A stretch of DNA of 52,045 nucleotides from positions 1-52,045 of the forward strand of contig CANQUN010000007.1 in the NCBI GenBank assembly GCA_947627065.1, written 5' to 3'. The notes below the pieces were generated by a model. That model ran no database searches. It saw nothing but the letters and a program-made list of their open reading frames with translations, and was not told the DNA's origin. Made by a program: the position numbers and the translations under genes. The first letter of the stretch is position 1. Each line of letters begins with the position of its first letter. The stretch is from an uncultured Clostridia bacterium (lineage in GTDB: Bacteria; Bacillota; Clostridia; Christensenellales; Borkfalkiaceae). Shown here piece after piece: positions 16,928 to 25,205 of the stretch.

Positions 16928-17863
16928 TTAAATTTTGCGTGCTATGCGCAACTTTGCGCTCTTTGCCCGCGGGTTGCGGGCAAGTTCCTCATCGCTTGCC
17001 GTAACGGGCTTTCTGGTTATGAGTTCGACGACTTTTTTCTTGCCGCACACGCATACGGGCAAGCGTTTGTCGCAGATGCAGTCCGTTTCAAGGTCCTTGA
17101 AGCACTGCTTGACTATTCTGTCCTCGAGCGAATGGAAGGTTATAACCGCTATTCTTCCGCCGCTTTTCAAAAGACCGACCATCTCTTTAAGACATTCTCC
17201 CAGACCGTCGAGTTCGCCGTTGACTTCTATGCGTATGGCCTGAAAGGTTCTCTTTGCGGGGTGCCCGTCCTGTTTGTACTTGGCGGGAATGCACTTTTCG
17301 ATTATCTCCACCAACTCGCCTGCCGTTTCCACGGGCTTATTGGCTCTGGCGGCAACTATTGCCGAAGCGATTCTTGCGGCAAACCTCTCTTCTCCGTAAG
17401 CGGAGAGGATGTACTCGAGCCGCTCTTTCTCGTATTGGTTGACGACCGTCGCGGCCGTGAGCGTCTGACGTGCGTCCATGCGCATATCGAGCGGTTTGTC
17501 CGGCGCGAGATAGGAAAAGCCCCTGTCTCTGTTGTCGAGTTGGTAGCTTGAGATTCCGAGATCGAGCAGAATACCGTCAAACGCCGTTATGCCGAGATCC
17601 TTTGCTATACGGATGATGTTCTTGTAGTTATCGTTGAGTAAAGTGTAGTTTTTTCCAAGCGGTTTCAGCTTTTTGTCGGCCGCGGCAATCGCCTCGCCGT
17701 CAAGGTCGGTGGCAATCAGCCTGCCCTCCGCCCCGAGAGCGGAAAGTATTCCGTAAGAATGGCCTCCCCCGCCCAGCGTTCCGTCAAAATATACTCCGCC
17801 GCGTTTGAGGTCAAGCCCCGACATGCACTCGTCGAACATGACGGGAGTGTGCCTGAATTCCAT
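16928..17863 (-). CDS. rsmH: 16S rRNA (cytosine(1402)-N4)-methyltransferase RsmH
   Basis: 311-residue SAM-dependent methyltransferase, formerly MraW, modifying C1402 of 16S rRNA at the decoding centre. Motifs: FRHTPVMFDE at the N-terminus, the SAM loop FDGTLGGGGHSYGIL (27-41), DGILLDLGISSYQLD, FSYLAPDKPLDMRMD and VITFHSLEDRIVK. The length is normal. It starts one base after the mraZ stop, as is usual in dcw clusters, and MraZ is known to interact genetically with RsmH. Confidence 0.96.
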   Translation of the reverse strand: MEFRHTPVMFDECMSGLDLKRGGVYFDGTLGGGGHSYGILSALGAEGRLIATDLDGEAIAAADKKLKPLGKNYTLLNDNYKNIIRIAKDLGITAFDGILLDLGISSYQLDNRDRGFSYLAPDKPLDMRMDARQTLTAATVVNQYEKERLEYILSAYGEERFAARIASAIVAARANKPVETAGELVEIIEKCIPAKYKQDGHPAKRTFQAIRIEVNGELDGLGECLKEMVGLLKSGGRIAVITFHSLEDRIVKQCFKDLETDCICDKRLPVCVCGKKKVVELITRKPVTASDEELARNPRAKSAKLRIARKI

Positions 17864-17864
17864 C

Positions 17865-18314
17865 TCACAACTCCGTACGGGCGTTTGCCTTTTCGGCTTC
17901 GAACCTGCGTTTGAAGATGTCCTCGTAAGAGATTTTCTTCATCATCTCGTTGAAGTGTTCTTCTGCCCAGATTTCTATAAAGCCGTCCTTGCCGACCGTA
18001 ACGAGGTTTTTGCTGATACCCGCGTAGGAACGCATGGATTCCGAAAGGAGATATCTCCCCTGTTCGTCTCCCGTAACCTTTTCACACATCGAAGAAAATA
18101 CGGTGTAGTCCATCTGGCCTTCGGAATCGAACGAGCTTATGGACGAGAAGGAACCGAGAAATTCCGCTCCCTTTTCGCTCTTGTACACCCTTATGCACCC
18201 GTTGACCGCTTTGCACAGGAAAATTTCCTTGCCGAAGCGATCTTTGAAGGGTGAGGGTATCCTCATTCTGTTTTTGGCGTCGAGCTGATGGCTGACGCTG
18301 CCGAAAATTGCCAT
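17865..18314 (-). CDS. mraZ: Transcriptional regulator MraZ
   Basis: 149 residues with two SpoVT/AbrB-like swapped-hairpin halves. The first begins GSVSHQLDAKNRMRIPSPFK (positions 6-25), and the second contains DEQGRYLLSESMRSYAG and LVTVGKDGFIEIW. MraZ is a DNA-binding regulator of the dcw operon that it heads. The start is ATG 18314 with no strong Shine-Dalgarno. Two candidate MraZ boxes lie 68-85 bases upstream, over the -35 element, consistent with autoregulation. Confidence 0.93.
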   Translation of the reverse strand: MAIFGSVSHQLDAKNRMRIPSPFKDRFGKEIFLCKAVNGCIRVYKSEKGAEFLGSFSSISSFDSEGQMDYTVFSSMCEKVTGDEQGRYLLSESMRSYAGISKNLVTVGKDGFIEIWAEEHFNEMMKKISYEDIFKRRFEAEKANARTEL

Positions 18315-18353
18315 TTTAATCCGAGACTGTTCCGATTTTTTCTTTGTGCTTTT

Positions 18354-18382
18354 ATTTTACCACCTTGCCTCTATATTGTCAA
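18354..18382 (-). promoter_or_regulatory. Sigma-A promoter of mraZ/dcw operon
   Basis: On the minus strand a perfect TTGACA (18382-18377) and TAAAAT (18359-18354) are separated by 17 bases. Transcription would begin near 18347, about 33 bases before the mraZ ATG. This is the strongest promoter match in the left third of the window and probably drives all the genes down to rlmD. Confidence 0.88.
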
Positions 18383-18399
18383 CCACATTTACCCACTTT
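18381..18399 (-). promoter_or_regulatory. Two MraZ-type operator boxes overlapping -35
   Basis: Read on the minus strand, AAAGTGGGT (18399-18391) is followed after one base by AATGTGGTT (18389-18381), giving a 10-bp repeat. Known MraZ sites are tandem GTGG[G/T]-type boxes at about 10-bp period in front of mraZ. The second box shares two bases with the -35 hexamer, so binding would block RNA polymerase. Confidence 0.68.
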
Positions 18400-18427
18400 A
18401 CAAAAAATTTTATGAAAATTCTCGGTT

Positions 18428-19177
18428 TCAGTCCCGCGTTGCAGGGACGGCGTACTTCCTGTAGATTTCCTCGTTGACTTTTGCGTACTCTCCTATGAAT
18501 TTAATTCTATGTCCGTCAGCGTTTATATCTGAACATAAAATCGCGTTTTTTATCAATTTTTCGCAAATAATTTCCACTCCGTCCAAAAAAACGGTTAAAG
18601 GGAGACGCTTTTTGAGTTCCCTTTCGAGATAGAGATAATGGGTGCAGCCGAGGAATAGGTAAGCGGGTGGGTCATCGGTGGTTATTCGTCCCAACATTTC
18701 GCCGACCAGCCGCCCCTTTTCCCTGCCGAACGTGCCTAAGAGAAGCGCCTTTTCCACGCGCTCTGCCAAAGTCGGCAAAGCGACGGACAGAGCGGACGCG
18801 GGCAGCAGCCCTTCCTCGGCGGCTCTTTCCGCCGTTGCCGCGGTTGCGAAAAAAACGCCCCTCTTTCCCGCCAACGCCTCCGGAATATGCGGACGGAGGC
18901 GGCAGAGTTTCATTCCGTCAACTTCCTCCGTTCCCTCAAGCGCGAGCGACGCAGTGTTGCAAGCCACCGCCGTAACGCCCACTCCTTCCGCGGCAAGACG
19001 TTTTAATGCCGAGAGCGAGAGTTCCCTTATCCTGTCCGCGCACAGATTGCCGTAGGGCATGTTGCCGTTGTCGCCGAGATAGCAAAAGCAAGCCGCTGGA
19101 AACGTCCTTGCGAGTTTTGCCATTACCGTGAGACCGCCGACGCCGCTGTCAAAAACACCTATCCTTTCTCCGTTCAT
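18428..19177 (-). CDS. murI: Glutamate racemase
   Basis: 249-residue Asp/Glu racemase that makes D-Glu for MurD. The N-terminal signature GVFDSGVGGLTVM contains the conserved Asp. The two catalytic cysteines are in VACNTAS (Cys73) and LGCTHY (Cys178), and GDNGNMPYG forms the substrate loop. ATG at 19177 has AGGAGGGG a few bases upstream. It lies directly upstream of the mraZ promoter, on the same strand, as a separate unit or as read-through into the dcw operon; no terminator is visible between them. Confidence 0.94.
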   Translation of the reverse strand: MNGERIGVFDSGVGGLTVMAKLARTFPAACFCYLGDNGNMPYGNLCADRIRELSLSALKRLAAEGVGVTAVACNTASLALEGTEEVDGMKLCRLRPHIPEALAGKRGVFFATAATAERAAEEGLLPASALSVALPTLAERVEKALLLGTFGREKGRLVGEMLGRITTDDPPAYLFLGCTHYLYLERELKKRLPLTVFLDGVEIICEKLIKNAILCSDINADGHRIKFIGEYAKVNEEIYRKYAVPATRD

Positions 19178-19275
19178 ACACCCCTCCTGTCCTTTCTGAA
19201 ATGCGGTTGTAATAATAAATATACTGCCAAAGCGGTAAAAAATTGTTCAAACGGGAAAATATTACCCGTAAATAC

Positions 19276-19304
19276 TTGCTTTACCGATAATTTTGTGATA
19301 AAAT
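19276..19304 (+). promoter_or_regulatory. Promoter of rpsT
   Basis: TTGCTT (19276-19281), a 17-base spacer and TAAAAT (19299-19304) on the plus strand. The leader to the rpsT GTG at 19342 would be about 30 bases and contains AAGGAGA (19329-19335). Confidence 0.78.
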
Positions 19305-19341
19305 ATTAAGGCAACGAAAGCAAACATCAAGGAGAAATAAA

Positions 19342-19617
19342 GTGCCTAACATTAAATCCGCTAAAAAGCGCGTATTGGTAATCGAAAAGAAGAATTCCCT
19401 TAACAGAAGCGTAAAAGCCGAAGTTAAAACCGCTATAAAAAAGCTTAACGCCGCAATCGACGCGGGCAATGCCGAAGAGGCCAACGCTCTGCTCCCCTCC
19501 GTCATGTCCGTTATAGATTCCGCTTGCTCCAAGGGCATAATCCACAAGAATAACGCGGCAAACAAAAAATCCGGCCTTGCCAAGAGAGTTTACGCCCTCG
19601 GTAAAGCCGAAAAGTAA
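19342..19617 (+). CDS. rpsT: 30S ribosomal protein S20
   Basis: 91-residue basic, helical primary 16S rRNA-binding protein. The N-terminus PNIKSAKKR and the C-terminal KGIIHKNNAANKKSGLAKRV are diagnostic. It starts with GTG at 19342 behind a clear AAGGAGA site; non-ATG starts are common for S20 and can limit its expression. It is a single-gene transcript with its own promoter and an elaborate terminator array downstream, and it is one of only two intact plus-strand genes here. Confidence 0.96.
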   Translation: MPNIKSAKKRVLVIEKKNSLNRSVKAEVKTAIKKLNAAIDAGNAEEANALLPSVMSVIDSACSKGIIHKNNAANKKSGLAKRVYALGKAEK

Positions 19618-19633
19618 TCTTTACCCGAATAGT

Positions 19634-19845
19634 TTAAGCGGTTTAGCCGAGAGTTAAACCGCTTGTTTTTGTACTTAAAAAGCGTATCGGCAGAAGGTTG
19701 AAACGCTTATTTTTTGTATTTATATAGCGAATCGCCAGAGGGTTGAAACGCTTATTTTTTGTACTTAAAAAGCGTGTCGGCAGAAGGTTGAAACGCTTAT
19801 TTTTTGTATTTGAAAAGCGGCTTTCCATACGAAAACCGCTTTTTA
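19634..19845 (+). repeat. Five tandem terminator-like hairpins, 45-bp period
   Basis: After rpsT come five stem-loops, each followed by a T-run. Their AGCG cores begin at 19637, 19681, 19726, 19771 and 19816, so the steps are 44, 45, 45 and 45. The first has a perfect 10-bp stem (19636-19645 with 19655-19664). Units 2, 3 and 4 share nearly the same loop (cggcagaaggttgaa) and T-tract (TTATTTTTTGTA). The fifth has a strong AAAGCGG/CCGCTTT stem and T-rich tails on both sides, so it may also stop the convergent operon. The first and last are convincing terminators; the middle three have weaker stems. Confidence 0.85.
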
Positions 19846-20029
19846 TTTTCATCTTTCTGCCACAGGTAAGCACGACAAGGAAATCGAGCGTTGGGACGGG
19901 GAGTTTACTTGGGTAAACGCCCCGAGGCAAGCGAAGTCCGGCACCTCATTTCTCCATTATATATGCGGCAGAATTTTCCTTTTCGCAGCCGATTTGACGC
20001 TTTGTAATCAGATATTTGACGCCTTACAA
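19846..20029. other. Gene-free stretch with one strong hairpin
   Basis: Between the terminator array and the end of the PrsW-like gene. It holds an inverted repeat at 19897-19908 and 19913-19924: 12 positions, 11 paired, four-base loop. It has no T-tract on either side. I see no convincing gene in it on either strand. Confidence 0.55.
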
Positions 20030-21058
20030 TCAATTGTAGACGTTTTCGGCAAGGCCATCCTTTATGGTCTTTTCCGCAGCGATTATTACGACGAGCGTCA
20101 TGAGCACCTTGAGAATGTAAGTGAACAGCGTGAGCATGGAGATGAAGGGCATTATCCACAGCGACAGGAATCCCCAGAACACGACCGCTATGGTTATGAG
20201 TATGAACCACGGCGTTTTTTCTTTGCCGTGCATGAGGCATTTTGTGAAATTGCCCGAAAAGACAGCCCCTATCAGCACGTATATGAGAGCCTGCACGCAT
20301 ATTTCGGGCCACGTTTTGTTGAGCAGGTTGTTGAAACTGTCCACGAGAGTTTCGTTGAACAGCAGCACCTTTTCGCCCGACAGATACTGCGTGGAGACGA
20401 ATACGTTTCTGAAACAGATGTTGATGTTGCTCATGATAGCAAAGCCCGCGCCGACGGCCGCGCCGATGAGCATGCCCGTCATCATGTCGCGGACCTTGAG
20501 CCTGTAAACGAACCCCATGCAGAGCAGGAACATCAACGCGCTTTCCATAAGCCCTATCGCCATAGCGCCGAAAGCCGAAAGACCGTTTTCGCCGTATACG
20601 AACCTGTAAGAGATCATCTCCACGGCTTCGGCAAAGACGATTACAGCCAGAAAATAGATCAATATAGTGAACACGGAAACGCTTCTGCTCGTGTCCATTT
20701 CGTAAAAGAACATTAAAATGACAAACGGCACTGCAAGCGCCCACATGGCGACGAGCAGGGGATAAAGTTCGTATCCGTCAAAGAAGTAAAACGCGCTCCA
20801 CGACACGATGAACACGACGACGAGAAAGAGCAGCATTCTGAGGTAGAGATAAGGAGACGGCAGGGTTTTCCCCTTGGTTTCCGTCCTCTCTTCCTTGAGC
20901 CGCAAACCGGCATTCTTGCGTGAAAACGCGTCGGTGAGCATGTTGCGGAAAACGAGGTTTGTCTCTCTGCGTCCTCCCCTGCCCTCGGTCCGCTCGGTGA
21001 TTCTCACCGTTTTTCCCGTTCTGTCGTCAAGATTTTTGACCCTTAAGGAATCATTCAT
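20030..21058 (-). CDS. PrsW-like polytopic membrane protein, catalytic motif divergent
   Basis: 342 residues from ATG 21058, chosen because GGTGA precedes it; ATG 21064 is equally possible and both overlap the kinase stop. The first 60 or so residues are soluble and basic. About eight or nine transmembrane helices follow. FFYEMD after an early helix and the segment GMLIGAAVGAGFAIMSNI match the PrsW glutamic intramembrane protease pattern. The usual EExxK pair reads EAVEMIS, so a catalytic role is doubtful. Its last place in an operon with a two-component system suggests a sensor or signalling partner. CPBP-type relatives are the alternative. Confidence 0.65.
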   Translation of the reverse strand: MNDSLRVKNLDDRTGKTVRITERTEGRGGRRETNLVFRNMLTDAFSRKNAGLRLKEERTETKGKTLPSPYLYLRMLLFLVVVFIVSWSAFYFFDGYELYPLLVAMWALAVPFVILMFFYEMDTSRSVSVFTILIYFLAVIVFAEAVEMISYRFVYGENGLSAFGAMAIGLMESALMFLLCMGFVYRLKVRDMMTGMLIGAAVGAGFAIMSNINICFRNVFVSTQYLSGEKVLLFNETLVDSFNNLLNKTWPEICVQALIYVLIGAVFSGNFTKCLMHGKEKTPWFILITIAVVFWGFLSLWIMPFISMLTLFTYILKVLMTLVVIIAAEKTIKDGLAENVYN

Positions 21059-22652
21059 TTTCATCACCGGCACAAGGAGTGAATTCCACAAAGAAATTAC
21101 TGCCTTCGTCCTTCTTGCTGATTATTCCGTACCTGAAGCCGTGCGCGTCGAGTATGGCCTTGACTATGGAAAGCCCGAGACCCGTGCCCTTGACGGGACG
21201 TTTGTGCGTTTCCGACGCACGGTAATATTTCTGCCAGATGGTCTCTATCTTCTCCTCGTCTATTCCCTTGCCGCTGTCGATGACTTCAAGCAATATCTTT
21301 CCGTCCTGCAGGCTGAGCAGAACGTTGACGGTCTTGTCGTCTCCCGTGTAATTTATGGCGTTGCCGACAAGGTTGTATATCACCTGTTCTATCTTTTGGG
21401 GGTCGCATTCGGTAAATAGGTCGGGCGTTATTTCGGAATGGATGGTGTAGCCGTTCTTTTCCGAAAAACTCGAGAAATGGTCGAGAACCTTGGCGGTAAG
21501 CAGGGAAAGATTGACCGTTTCGGTTGCGGGGAGATCTACGTTTGCCTGAACCTTGGAGAGATTGAGTATGTCGTTGACGAGCACGGTCAGCCTGTCCGCC
21601 TCGTCGATTATGACCTGTGCGTGTTTGTCCCTCTTTTCCTTGTTGTCGCCCGAAATGTCCTTTATCATCTCGGCGTAAGCCTTTACCATGGTCAGCGGCG
21701 TTTTGAGGTCGTGCGTAACGTTGGCAAGCAGTTCCCGCTGCAGCGTGTTTGTCTTTTGCAAATCTTCCTTCATCCTGTTGAGCGTGTCCGAAAGTTCGCG
21801 TATTTCGTAATATCCGCTCGCGGTGAATTCCACGGTAAAATCTCCCCTTGCAAGCCGTTTGGCCGCGTCGGTCATGACGACGAGAGGATTGGAAAGGGAC
21901 GAGGCGATGAGCATGGAGATGAAGAAGGCGATTACGATTATGACGAGCGTGATTATGCCAAGTTGCTTCTGCGTTGCGTCAAGCATGCTGTTTATGTTTT
22001 CAAGCGAAGATATAAGCACTACATAAACAGGCTCGGCTTGGCCGTCGGGTTCGGCTTGGCCGTCGGGCGCAGACGAAGCCGCGGAATCCGCGGGTGCGCT
22101 TGCGCTTTCATCGGAAGAATCCGTTCCGCCTGCGGATTCGTCTGTATTTTGGTAAATTACAGCCGAATAAACGTACACTTCTCCCGTGTCGTTCTCCTCG
22201 CTCGTGTCGAGCCCGCAATAATACTCCTCTTCATCCGAAAGGAGCATTTCGCAGTGGGAAATGGCCTTGTTGATTATGTTGCCGTATTCGCCGTAATACT
22301 GCAGCATGGCCTCCTCCGCGGGATAGCAGTGCTCGGGCAGTGGCTTTGCGCTTTCGCCGTTATAGTCCTTGGTAGTTACCACTACTATTATGTTGTCTAT
22401 TTCTTTGGCACGGACGGCACGGTCCCTGAAGGCCGAAAACATCTCCTCGCTGTCGCCCTCGCCGCTCCTGTAATTGTCGTAGGACGCGGCAAGTTCCTTT
22501 CCCGTACTCACGAGATTCGCCCGCGTGTTTTCGAGAAAGTAACGCTCGGTAAATATCATCTGCATGAACCAGACGATACACATTATGCCGAGGGTGAACA
22601 GGATGAAATACATCCATATATTGTACCGAAGCTTGTGAAAGTTAAGCTTCAT
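21051..22652 (-). CDS. Sensor histidine kinase
   Basis: 533 residues. TM1 lies at about 14-34. An extracytoplasmic sensor domain follows, containing a Ser/Ala/Asp-rich low-complexity stretch with DGQAEP twice in a row. TM2 is at about 230-253. HAMP follows, then HisKA with THDLKTPLTM (phosphorylated His near 314). The ATPase domain carries VIYNLVGNAINYTGD (N box), DSGKGID (G1) and GTGLGLSIVKA (G2). It overlaps its response regulator by four bases (ATGA). The stimulus is unknown; association with exporters suggests cell-envelope or antimicrobial sensing, as inferred from context. Confidence 0.93.
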   Translation of the reverse strand: MKLNFHKLRYNIWMYFILFTLGIMCIVWFMQMIFTERYFLENTRANLVSTGKELAASYDNYRSGEGDSEEMFSAFRDRAVRAKEIDNIIVVVTTKDYNGESAKPLPEHCYPAEEAMLQYYGEYGNIINKAISHCEMLLSDEEEYYCGLDTSEENDTGEVYVYSAVIYQNTDESAGGTDSSDESASAPADSAASSAPDGQAEPDGQAEPVYVVLISSLENINSMLDATQKQLGIITLVIIVIAFFISMLIASSLSNPLVVMTDAAKRLARGDFTVEFTASGYYEIRELSDTLNRMKEDLQKTNTLQRELLANVTHDLKTPLTMVKAYAEMIKDISGDNKEKRDKHAQVIIDEADRLTVLVNDILNLSKVQANVDLPATETVNLSLLTAKVLDHFSSFSEKNGYTIHSEITPDLFTECDPQKIEQVIYNLVGNAINYTGDDKTVNVLLSLQDGKILLEVIDSGKGIDEEKIETIWQKYYRASETHKRPVKGTGLGLSIVKAILDAHGFRYGIISKKDEGSNFFVEFTPCAGDENE

Positions 22653-23317
22653 GCTTCAAATTTATACCCCATGCCGCGGAGAGTAAGGACGAATTTTCTG
22701 TACTGCTTGAGGTTGCTGCGCAGCATTTTTATGTGCGTGTCCACGGTGCGGTCGTCGCCGAAGAAGTCGAACCCCCACACGTCCGAAAGAAGTTTTTCCC
22801 TCGAAAGAGCCACGCCCCTGTTCTTGACAAGGTAGAAGAGAAGTTCGTATTCCTTGGGCGTAAGTTCGGCTTTTTCGCCGTCAACGTACACGTTTCTGCC
22901 CGTGATGTCCACTTCAAGCCCTTCAAACTTGTAAACGTCGCTCTTGTTTTCGGATTTGGAGTGGCGTTTGAGAACGGCGTTTACCCTTGCCATGACTTCC
23001 TTGGGCGAAAAGGGCTTTACGACGTAATCGTCGACTCCTATTTCAAAGCCGAACAGTTTATCGTATTCTTCGCCTCTCGCCGAGAGCATGATGACGGGAA
23101 TGTCCTTCATCTTCTTGATTTCCTTGACTGCGGAAAACCCGTCGAGTTTGGGCATCATGACGTCCATGAGAATGATGTCGAAATCGTTATCCTTGCACAT
23201 CTGTACGGCTTCTCTGCCGTTTTCCGCCTCGAAGGCCTCGTGTCCTTCGTATTCGGCGTACTCGTGCAGAACGTTCCTTATCATCTCTTCATCGTCAACG
23301 ATAAGAATTTTTTTCAT
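22649..23317 (-). CDS. OmpR/PhoB-family response regulator
   Basis: 222 residues: a receiver domain (1-118) with VDDEE, phospho-acceptor Asp52 in ILMDVMMP, Thr/Ser site VIMLSARGEEYD and Lys102 region VVKPFSPKE, then a winged-helix DNA-binding domain (about 130-222) with LTPKEYELLFYLVKN and DDRTVDTHIKMLRSNL. It follows the second ABC half-transporter after 16 bases and is coupled to the kinase. It may control its own operon, but no repeat operator was recognised. Confidence 0.95.
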   Translation of the reverse strand: MKKILIVDDEEMIRNVLHEYAEYEGHEAFEAENGREAVQMCKDNDFDIILMDVMMPKLDGFSAVKEIKKMKDIPVIMLSARGEEYDKLFGFEIGVDDYVVKPFSPKEVMARVNAVLKRHSKSENKSDVYKFEGLEVDITGRNVYVDGEKAELTPKEYELLFYLVKNRGVALSREKLLSDVWGFDFFGDDRTVDTHIKMLRSNLKQYRKFVLTLRGMGYKFEA

Positions 23318-23333
23318 GTATTTTCTCCTTTTT

Positions 23334-25205
23334 TTAAGTCAATTCGGTCATGCCTGTGTAAAGGCTGTAATACTTGCCCTTCTCTTCGAGGAGCGAGGCA
23401 TGGTCGCCCCTTTCGATTATCTTGCCGTTTTCGAGAACCATTATTGCGTTTGCGTTGCGGACGGTGGAAAGCCTGTGCGCAATTACGAACACCGTTCTAC
23501 CCGCCATGAGTCCGTCCATACCCTTTTCTATGAGTTTTTCGGTACGCGTATCTATGGAACTCGTCGCCTCGTCGAGGATGAGCACGGGCGGGTCCGAAAC
23601 CGCCGCCCTTGCAATCGACAAGAGTTGCCGCTGCCCCTGCGAAAGGTTTGCCCCGTCCGCGGTGAGCATGGTGTTGTACCCGTCGGGCAGGTGAGATATG
23701 AAGTAATGGGCGTTTGCGGTCTTTGCGGCTTCTATACACTCCTCATCAGTGGCGGAAAGGTTGCCGTAACGTATATTTTCCATGACCGTGCCCGAGAAGA
23801 GGTGGGTGTCCTGAAGGACTATTCCGAGAGAACGCCTGAGGTCGGCCTTCTTTATCCTCCTCACGTCTATGCCGTCGTAGGTGATCGACCCTTCGTCTAT
23901 GTCGTAAAACCTGTTTATCAGGTTTGTAATGGTGGTTTTGCCCGCACCCGTAGAGCCGACAAAGGCTATCTTCTGCCCCTCTTTTGCGTACAGCGATATG
24001 TGCTCGAGCACGCGCTTTTCGGGCACGTAAGAAAAACTGACGTCGTGAAACCTGACGTCTCCGAGAAGTTTTGTCAGGTGAACCTGCCCCTCCTTTTCTT
24101 CCTTCCATGCCCAGACGCCCGTGCGCACGCCGCTCTCTTTAAGCGCGCCGTCCTCTTCTGTTGCCGAAACGAGGGTTATGTCCCCCTCGTCTTTCTCCAC
24201 GGGCACGTCGAGGAGGTCGAACACCCTTTCCGCAGCCGCCAGCGCGAGCAGGATGAAGTTGAATTCCTGAGATATCTGGGAGATTCTGTCCGCAAACTGC
24301 CGAATGTATTGCAGGAAGGTGATGAGTATGGCACCGTTCATGGACGCGAGCACGCCTATCATAGTCGTTATCGCGTAGAATATGTGCGAGAGGTTGTTCA
24401 TTATGGGGCCGACGATGTTGGCGTAAGTGTTGGCGCGCGTCGCCACGGTGCAGAGTTCGCCGTTGAGTTCCTCGAACCTCTCACACACTTGCTTTTCGTG
24501 ATTGAAGGCCTTGACTATCTTCTGCCCCGCCATCATCTCTTCTATGTATCCGTTGACGTCGGCCACGACCTTCTGCTGCTTGACGAAGTTCTTGCTGCTT
24601 CTCGAACCTATCGCCTTGATGACGACGGATACTATTATGCCGAGCACGATTACTATGAGAAATAGCCGCAGACTGAGCACGAGCATGAATATTATGATGC
24701 CCGCAAGCGAGACTATGGACACGATTAGTTGCGTCAGGCTGTGGTGCAAAAGTTCTCTTATGGCGTCGGTATCGTTGGTGTAATAACTCATCAGTTCGCC
24801 GTGCGTTCTGCTGTCGAAATAAGCGACGGGCAGGTTCTGCATGTGGTTGAACATCTCTATGCGGATGCGGCAGAGTACGCGCACCGTGCATTCGAGCATG
24901 AGCCTGTTGAGCACGTAATTGGTGATCACCGCCGTAACGTACAGAAACGCCATGCCCATGGCAAGCACCGTGTAACGCGCATACTTATCCTCAAGCGCCG
25001 CATTTTCTTTGAGTATGGCAACGAGCGGTTTGAGCAGGAAAGACGCGCTTATGACAGAAACCGAGTAGATTACAATGAACGTAACCGCCACGATAAAGGC
25101 GACCTTGCATTCTTTGTAATAGGAGAAAAGCCTGCCGAACGTCCTTATCGGATTGCGGGGCTTTGCGTCCCCTAATTTTGACGTTATATTATCTCTTTTA
25201 GGCAT
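23334..25205 (-). CDS. ABC exporter half-transporter (consensus NBD)
   Basis: 623 residues: six-helix type IV exporter membrane domain, then an ATPase domain with Walker A GSTGAGKTT (about 420), signature LSQGQRQ, Walker B LILDEATSS with the catalytic Glu, and an H-loop His. A charged insertion of about 50 residues separates the two domains. ATG 25205 shares a base with the stop of the partner gene (TGATG); a longer reading is rejected because it lies wholly inside the partner. It probably forms a heterodimer with the next protein; the substrate (drug, lipid or peptide) is unknown. Confidence 0.92.
   Translation of the reverse strand: MPKRDNITSKLGDAKPRNPIRTFGRLFSYYKECKVAFIVAVTFIVIYSVSVISASFLLKPLVAILKENAALEDKYARYTVLAMGMAFLYVTAVITNYVLNRLMLECTVRVLCRIRIEMFNHMQNLPVAYFDSRTHGELMSYYTNDTDAIRELLHHSLTQLIVSIVSLAGIIIFMLVLSLRLFLIVIVLGIIVSVVIKAIGSRSSKNFVKQQKVVADVNGYIEEMMAGQKIVKAFNHEKQVCERFEELNGELCTVATRANTYANIVGPIMNNLSHIFYAITTMIGVLASMNGAILITFLQYIRQFADRISQISQEFNFILLALAAAERVFDLLDVPVEKDEGDITLVSATEEDGALKESGVRTGVWAWKEEKEGQVHLTKLLGDVRFHDVSFSYVPEKRVLEHISLYAKEGQKIAFVGSTGAGKTTITNLINRFYDIDEGSITYDGIDVRRIKKADLRRSLGIVLQDTHLFSGTVMENIRYGNLSATDEECIEAAKTANAHYFISHLPDGYNTMLTADGANLSQGQRQLLSIARAAVSDPPVLILDEATSSIDTRTEKLIEKGMDGLMAGRTVFVIAHRLSTVRNANAIMVLENGKIIERGDHASLLEEKGKYYSLYTGMTELT

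Noticed and set aside
19634..19845. Possible CRISPR array
   Set aside because: No alternation of repeat and unique spacer; whole 45-bp units are similar and form hairpins with T-tracts. No cas genes.
19643..19930. Minus-strand open frame with 15-residue repeats (KNKRFN...)
   Set aside because: It is the terminator array read backwards; the 45-bp period keeps any frame open. No ribosome site.
19994..20716. 240-codon plus-strand open frame
   Set aside because: Lies opposite the PrsW-like gene, rich in charged residues with no recognisable domain; shadow frame.
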